Source: Actinomycetota bacterium
GTDB taxonomy: Bacteria > Actinomycetota > Acidimicrobiia > Acidimicrobiales > Microtrichaceae
Direction of reading: 5' to 3'
DNA: 47,772 nucleotides
NCBI GenBank assembly: GCA_016703525.1
Contig: JADJBW010000022.1
Span: 1 to 47,772 of the forward strand
In this document: piece after piece, positions 42,701 through 47,772 of the stretch
How the letters are laid out: each line of letters starts with the position of its first letter
How positions within the stretch are numbered: the stretch's first letter is position 1
Position numbers and translations under genes: made by a program
Notes under the pieces: model-generated
Told to the model about the DNA's origin: nothing
Seen by the model: only the letters and a program-made list of their open reading frames with translations
The model's database searches: none

Positions 42701-43872
42701 GTTCGATCCCCCGTGAAATGGATGGTTCCTTGGGCAGGCCGAGGACCCGCTCGCCGATGATGGTCCGGTTCACCTCGGTCGTACCGCCCGCGATCGTCAG
42801 CGACCGCGACGCCAGCAGTTCGCGTGCCGCGACCGCCGGGGCCTTCGCCGCAACGGTTTCGATGCCGGCCACGTCGACCGCTACGTCGGCTAGGCGCTGA
42901 TCGCCGAGCGACCACGCCAGCTTGATCACGCTTCCCTCGGCCCCCGGTTGGCGACCGGCACGTGCCGCTCCCAGCGTGCGGTGCGCCAGGAACTCGAGGA
43001 TCCGGGCATCGACGTAGCACTCGGCGATCGCGGCGCGGATCCGTGCGTCGTCGGTAGGCCTGCGCCCATCGTGGCGCACCCTCGTGGCCTGTTCGATCAG
43101 GCGGTCGAGCTTGCGGCGCCGTTGCAGCGCCAGCACCGCGACCCCGGCGCGCTCGTTGGACAACGTGCGGGTGGCCACCGCCCACCCCTCGTGGAGCGCC
43201 GAGCAGCGCGTCCGCCGGAACTCGCACGTCGTGGAAGAACACGTCGGCGAAGCCCGCGTCGCCGGCCATCGTGCGGATGGGGCGGACCTCGATGCCGGGC
43301 GAGCCCATGTCGACGAGGAGGCAGCTGATCCCGCGATGGCGCGACGCGTTCGCGTCGGTGCGCACGTACAGCTGGCACCAGTGCGCCCGGTCGCCGTTGG
43401 AGTTCCACGTCTTCTGGCCGTTGACCACGAAGTGGTCGCCGTGCAGTTCGGCGCGGCACCGCAGCGCCGCGAGGTCGGATCCGGCGTCGGGTTCGGACAT
43501 GCCCTGGCACCAGATCTCGTCGCCGCGCAGCATCGGACGCAGGAACCGCTCGCGTTGTTCGGGCGTGCCGACCGCCATGATCGCGGGTGCGATGTTCGCG
43601 ACCCCGATGGCGTTGACCGGTCCGGGGGCGCCGGTAGCGGCCAGTTCCTCGGCGACGGCGAGCTGCCCGCCAAGGTCGGCGTCGCGGCCGCCGTACTCGG
43701 CGGGCCACGCGACCGCCGCCCATCCGGCGTCGTAGAGCTCGGCGTTCCACCGGCGGTGCGCCTCGAACGACGCATCGGTCACCGGCGGCGCGACTGCGGC
43801 GGCCGTGTCGGACGTGAATCGTGCCGCCAGCCAGGCGCGCAGTGCCGTCCGCATCGGAGACGACCCGGGCAC
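42697..43872 (-). CDS. Acyl-CoA dehydrogenase, frame breaks
   Basis: About 390 residues starting VPGSSPMRTALRAWL. The middle domain has IWCQGMSEPDAGSDLAALRC and VVNGQKTWNSNGDRAHW. Near 43200 the frame changes and continues LHEGWAVATRTLSNERAGV to LTIAGGTTEVNRTIIGERVLGLPKEPS. Near 42711 the run of five G on the coding strand needs a sixth to reach the natural TGA (42699-42697) that overlaps the SDR start. ATG 43854 is an alternative start. Third of three adjacent ACAD genes; such sets often form hetero-oligomers. Confidence 0.82.
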   Translation of the reverse strand: MPGSSPMRTALRAWLAARFTSDTAAAVAPPVTDASFEAHRRWNAELYDAGWAAVAWPAEYGGRDADLGGQLAVAEELAATGAPGPVNAIGVANIAPAIMAVGTPEQRERFLRPMLRGDEIWCQGMSEPDAGSDLAALRCRAELHGDHFVVNGQKTWNSNGDRAHWCQLYVRTDANASRHRGISCLLVDMGSPGIEVRPIRTMAGDAGFADVFFHDVRVPADALLGAPRGVGGGHPHVVQRARRGRGAGAATAPQARPPDRTGHEGAPRWAQAYRRRTDPRRDRRVLRRCPDPRVPGAPHAGSGTCRSPTGGRGKRDQAGVVARRSAPSRRSGRRGRHRNRCGEGPGGRGTRTAGVAVADDRGRYDRGEPDHHRRAGPRPAQGTIHFTGDRT

Positions 43873-43877
43873 CGTCG

Positions 43878-45110
43878 CTACCTCCCCGCCCCGCGGCGGA
43901 CGTCGCGGTAGGGGATCTCGCGGTCGGCCGCCGCCTCGCGGGGCATGCCGAGGAGGCGCTCGGCGATGATGTTGCGCTGGATCTCGTTGGAGCCGCCGCC
44001 GAGCGACACGCCCTGGCAGCGAGGCTGTCGCGCCCGACCCGCCCACCGGCGGTAGGCGCGTCGTCGGGCCACGCCGCGGCGGTGGCCCCGGCCACATCCA
44101 GCCCGATCTCGGAACGGCGCATAACGGCGGTGGCGCTGAACAGCTTCATGAGCGACCCGGCGGGCGGTGGCATGCGCCGCAGGTCATGCCCCTCGGTGAC
44201 GCGGCGCACGAGATGGCCGCCCACGAGTTGGCGCACGTGCGCCTCGGCCACGAGTTGACGCGCGTGGGGGTCGCCTTCGAGCCCGGTGGCCCGGACGGTG
44301 TCGATCACGCTGGTGTCGACCGCGGCGCTGTCGTGGCCGATCGAGCGCCCGCTGGTGTACGCCGAGCCGCCTCCCACGGCCATCCGCTCGTGGATCAGCA
44401 GCCGCGAGGCCACATTCCAACCGTCGTCGACCTCGCCCACCACGTCGCCGAGGGGCATCACCACGTCGTCGAAGAACTCCTGGCAGAACTCGAGCGTGCC
44501 GTCCACCTGGCGGATCTGCTCGACCGTGACGCCGGGCTGATGGATCTTCAGGATGAACATGGTGAGGCCGCGGTGCTTGGGCACATCCCAGTTGGTGCGG
44601 GCGAGGCACATCGCGTAGTCGCTCGCGAACGCGGCCGAACTCCAGATTTTGGAGCCGTTCAACCGGAACTCGTCGCCGTCGATCCGCTCGGGTGAGACAG
44701 CCAGCCAGGTCCGGACCCGCCCGAGGGCTCGGACAGGAACTGCACCCACGGTTCCTCGCCACGCAGGATCGCCGGCAGGTGGCGCCTTCTGTTCGTGCGT
44801 GCCGAACTCGACCAGCGTGGCGGCGAGGATGCCGAGCGTCGGCACGTTGAGCGAGAACGGCATGTCGTAGGGCGCCGACTCCGAGAAGGGCGCGCTGATA
44901 TCCGACGGGCAGGCCGAGCCCGCCGTACTCGACCGGGAAGCAGATCCCGGCGAAGCCGCCCTCCCAGAGCTGCGCCTGCAGGCCGCGCTCGATGTCGCGG
45001 CGCTCGTCGCTGCGGTCGTTCCAGCCGTCGCCGATCGGCGCCATGTTGGCGGCGAGCCACGTGCGTGCCCGGCGGCGGAAGTCGTCGACGCTCTCGGCGG
45101 CATGGGTCAT
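43878..45110 (-). CDS. Acyl-CoA dehydrogenase, several frame breaks
   Basis: About 411 residues starting MTHAAESVDDFRRRARTWLA. The pieces follow as GFAGICFPVEYGGLGLPVG, PYDMPFSLNVPTLGILAATLVE, RHLPAILRGEEPWVQFLSEP, then EFRLNGSKIWSSAAFASDY, GLTMFILKIHQPGVTVEQIR and, at the end, SLGGGSNEIQRNIIAERLLGMP. At least four frame changes lie between 43990 and 44900. Block order and length are those of a full ACAD. The start overlaps the preceding stop (ATGA at 45107-45110), so the gene is coupled to the third ACAD. Confidence 0.82.
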
Positions 45111-46206
45111 GATGCGGCTCCGAGCAGGTTCGTGGCGATGCGTTCCGCGTGGAACTCGGGCGTGCCGACCGTCGCCCGGTTCACGGTGACGCGTCGGAGG
45201 TAGAGGTGGAGGTCGTGTTCCCACGTGACCCCGATGCCGCCGTGGAGCTGGATGCAGTCCTGGACCAGCTCGGTGGCGTGCGGGCCGACCCACGCCGCCG
45301 CGGCGCTCGCGAGTTCGGCTGCGTTGTCGGCCTGGGCTGCGACGGCGCGCGGCACCCGTGGTGATCGCGTGGCTCGCCTCGAGCCAGAGCTTCTGGTCGG
45401 CGACCCGATGCTTGAGCGCCTGGTACGAGGCGAGCGGCCGGCCGAACGAGTAGCGATCGCCCAGGTACTCGATGGTCATGGCCAGCACGCGGTCGATCGC
45501 CCCCATGATCTCGGCGCATTGCAGCACGGTCCACACCTGTAGCTGGCGCTCGGCGCACTCGGCGCCGCCGAGCAGTGCGCCGGCGGGAACCTCCACGCCG
45601 TCGAAGCGCACCTCGGCGAAGCGCCGCACGAGGTCGAGGCTGCGTAGCGGCGTGACCGTGACGCCCGGGGCGTCGGCGGCGAGCAGCGCCTGGCCGACGC
45701 TCCCTCGGTGACGGAAGGTCACGAGGAGGTGGTCGGCTGCGGCGGCGGCCTCCACGGGTGTGCACCGTCCGGTGAGCACCACGCCCGTGGTCGCGTCGGT
45801 GCGGTCGGAGGCCTCGATGGGCGACGGCCCGCACCACGTCGCGACGGCGGATCCGTCGAGCAGTCCGGGAGGACGCGGCACGTTGTGCGGGCGATCCGCT
45901 CCGTCCGACCGCGTCGGCGACGACGTTGACTAGCGAGCGGGCCGGGGCGACGCAGCGCCCCATCTCCTCGGCGACGAGCGCCAGGTCCGCTCAGGCCGTG
46001 TTCGCTGGCAGCCGCCGCCGCTGGCCGACTCCGGCACGAGCAGCGAGGTCCACCCGAGGCCGGCGCCTCGGCGCCACCAGCCCCGATCGAACCCCTCGGG
46101 GACGGCTTCGGTGGCGCGCACCGCGGCCGTCGAGCACTCGGCGGCGAGGAACGCCTCGCGCGGTGTCGACGAACGCCTGTTGATCGTCGCTGGGCTGCAG
46201 TTCCAC
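45107..46206 (-). CDS. Acyl-CoA dehydrogenase (short type), several frame breaks
   Basis: About 366 residues starting VELQPSDDQQAFVDTA. The following pieces are LAAECSTAAVRATEAVPEGF, GAGLGWTSLLVPESASGGG, NVVADAVGRSGSPAQ, GVVLTGRCTPVEAAAAADHL, LQVWTVLQCAEIMGAIDRVL, DRYSFGRPLASYQALKHRVAD and VQDCIQLHGGIGVTWEHDLHLYLRR split at 45355. GTG 46206 has GGGGGAGG at a ribosome-binding distance. First gene of the minus-strand operon from operator site 6. The reduced middle domain suggests the non-catalytic or flavin-sharing partner of the ACAD that follows. Confidence 0.8.
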
Positions 46207-46259
46207 CCCGCTACCTCCCCCGATTCCCCACTGGCAGGAGCAACCCCGGTGTGGTAATC

Positions 46260-46273
46260 TAACACTGATGTCA
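46260..46273. promoter_or_regulatory. Regulon operator site 6 (ACAD operon / amidohydrolase)
   Basis: TAACAC-TG-ATGTCA, two mismatches from perfect. It lies 54 bp upstream of the ACAD start at 46206 and overlaps the possible ATG (46268) of the divergent amidohydrolase. Confidence 0.55.
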
Positions 46274-47516
46274 CCTCCGGGTGGCGCTGCATCGAGACGT
46301 CAGGGGACGCCGCCCGTCAGCTCGACTTCAGTCTTGACGCTGACAACCACATGTAACGAAACCGCGCTGCCCCGCCACCTGCCGGCGCAGTACGAGGGGA
46401 TCGTCCAGTACGTCGAGGTCAACGGGAGAACCAAGATCGCGGTGCGGCCGCATCTCCGAGTACATCCCCGACCCCACCTTCGACCAAGTCACGTGCCGGG
46501 AGCGCAGGAGGAGGAATTCCAAGATCGGCAACCCCGAGGGGAAGAGCCGCCGCGAGGTGCTGGGCCACGGCATGGACGCCCTTCCCGCCTTCCGGTCGCC
46601 CGAGCCTCGGCTCGAGATGATGGACGAGCAGGCATCGACCGGGCGATCAGCCGGCTGACGCTTGCCGGCCTGGTCGAGGAACGCCTGCGCAACGATCCCG
46701 AGGCGATCCACGCCGTGGTCCACGCGCTCAACCGATGGATGCACGACGAGTGGACCTTCAACTACGAGGACCGCATCTTCCACGCCGGTGATCACGCTGC
46801 CGCTGCTCGACCGCGCGGTCGAGGAGTTCGAATGGCTGGTCGACCACGGCGCGGATCATCCTCATTCGCCCTGCGCCGGTGCCGGGTTGGAAGGGCCCTG
46901 CTCGTCCGCGCTGCCCGAGTTCGACCCGTTCTGGAAGCTGGTCGAGGAATCCGGTGTCGTCGTGGGCATGCACGCATCCGACAGCGGGTACACCCGCTAC
47001 ATGAACGAGTGGGAGGGCACCGCGACGCCGAGTTCTTCCCCATCCGCACGCCGTCGGGCTTCACCACGATCGTCACCGGCAAGCACCGCGAGATCATCGA
47101 CACGATCGCATCCGCGATCGGCCACGGCCTCTGCCAGCCGGTTCCCGGCTCAAAGATCATGCCGGTCGAGAACGGCAGCGGCTGGGTGCGGGCCGCTCAT
47201 CCACGACATGGAAAAGGCCTACAAGTTCAATCCCGGCGTGTCCGATGAAGCACCCCGTCATGGTGCTCAGCGCAACGTCTCGATCCATCCCTTCCGCTGA
47301 GGAGGACACGGGGCGGGCTGATCGACGTGATCGGGAATGTCGACAACATCAGGTTCGGCCCGGACTATCCCCACCCCGAGGGCCTGGGGATCCGATCGCG
47401 TACGTCGACGAGCTTAGCCGGCCTGCCCCCGAGAGCGTCGCCAAGGTGATGGGCGGCAACCTCGCCCGGTCGCATGGCCGTCGCCTGATCGGCGCCGGGC
47501 GGGTCGTCTGTCATGA
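46268..47516 (+). CDS. Amidohydrolase-2 family (TIM-barrel) metal-dependent hydrolase, heavily frame-broken
   Basis: The recoverable order is LDADNHMYE (near 46330, with one extra A), LPRHLPAQYEGIVQYVEVNG, ISEYIPDPTFDQVT, SRREVLGHGMDALPAFRS, PRLEMMDEQGIDRAISRLTL, LNRWMHDEWTFNYEDRIFHA, LPLLDRAVEEFEWLVDHGA, FWKLVEESGVVVGMHASDSGYTR with a metal His, NVDNIRFGPDYPHPEG with the terminal Asp, and ESVAKVMGGNLARSHG. Eight or more indels interrupt it. The ADNHMYE start block, HAS and GPDYPHPEG are signatures of the amidohydrolase-2 group, common in actinobacterial catabolic clusters. The exact start is uncertain. A TGA at 47514-47516 overlapping ATG 47513 is the likely end. Confidence 0.7.
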
Positions 47517-47772
47517 CGGGCGGAAGCTGAGACGACGGCTTCCCCACGTTCGTTCACGAGCGCGGCTCACCGGCTGCGTGGCGGCACGTAGAGGGGGAGG
47601 ACTTCGTCGCCCTCGGCAGCAGGCGCCTCACCTACGCCGAGGTGGAGCGTCGTCTGCGAGACTTCGAAGGGGATGCTGCGGCGCGGCGTCGGCAAGGCGC
47701 ACAGGGTCGGCCTCCTGAAATCCGAACGGCCCCGGATTGGGTTGTGGGCGTGGTTCGCGGCGACGAGGATCG
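47513..47772 (+). CDS. AMP-dependent acyl-CoA synthetase/ligase, N-terminus only (cut by the window edge)
   Basis: In different frames the sequence gives FPTFVHERGSPAAW, then DFVALGSRRLTYAEVERR, then GMLRRGVGKAHRVGLLKS and finally LWAWFAATRI at the last base. Joined, these make the usual ANL N-terminus (x-LTYAEVERR-x-RGMLRRGVGK-x-RVGLL). At least two indels are needed. ATG 47513 overlaps the likely amidohydrolase stop. If correct, this is the third acyl-CoA ligase of the cluster, under operator site 6. Confidence 0.55.

Overview
This is a G+C-rich (about 70 %) chromosomal window from an actinobacterium. An Acidimicrobiia-like or mycobacterium-like lineage is plausible, because it has many acyl-CoA ligases, acyl-CoA dehydrogenases (ACADs), crotonases, CoA-transferases and SDRs, a P450 with its small ferredoxin, a DUF222/HNH (13E12-type) gene with an actinobacterial SOS box, and a DesA3-like desaturase locus. 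This placement is inferred from gene content only; there is no rRNA marker in the window. No tRNA, rRNA, CRISPR array, prophage or insertion sequence was seen.

Layout. 0-2.3 kb: two related VapBC-type toxin-antitoxin modules, the first damaged, with poorly coding DNA and a small conserved-looking protein between them. 2.4-8.9 kb: an N-terminal-nucleophile (penicillin/AHL-type) acylase, a lipoprotein, a crotonase and an SDR transcribed divergently, and an unrecognised probable surface protein. 9-12.1 kb: an AtsA-like arylsulfatase divergent from an SDR. 12.2-16.7 kb: fatty-acid desaturase, [2Fe-2S] ferredoxin, divergent MerR-family regulator, and the DUF222/HNH protein. 16.7-31.3 kb: an acyl-CoA ligase on the minus strand, divergent from a ten-gene tightly coupled plus-strand operon (ACAD, ACAD, ligase, MaoC-type hydratase, 2-hydroxyacid dehydrogenase, class II aldolase, gluconate-dehydrogenase-type small subunit, GMC oxidoreductase, zinc alcohol dehydrogenase, VOC protein), then an FGGY sugar kinase and a second zinc alcohol dehydrogenase. 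31.3-41.9 kb: P450 and ferredoxin, SDR, AcuI-like reductase, amidohydrolase, a CoA-transferase and a crotonase that both appear to have rotated domain order, then crotonase, aldehyde dehydrogenase and CoA-transferase. 41.9-47.8 kb: an SDR and three ACADs on the minus strand, divergent from an amidohydrolase and a truncated acyl-CoA ligase.

The strongest integrating signal is a 14-bp inverted repeat, TGACAC-NN-GTGTCA with variants, found at six promoter positions (11286, 18190, 29980, 31307, 38181, 46260). It links sulfatase/SDR, ligase/ten-gene operon, kinase/alcohol dehydrogenase, P450/ferredoxin, crotonase/ALDH/CoA-transferase and ACADs/amidohydrolase into one candidate regulon, probably controlled by a TetR-type regulator that is not encoded here. 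The content suggests uptake and oxidation of a sulfated and/or polyhydroxylated cyclic or branched substrate, followed by CoA activation and beta-oxidation-like breakdown. The substrate cannot be named from sequence.

Quality warning: many genes are interrupted by single-base indels, often in G or C runs, with the reading continuing in another frame. About ten such breaks lie in the first 38 kb and I count roughly thirty in the last 9 kb. I treat these as probable assembly or read errors and give full gene spans, flagging each one.
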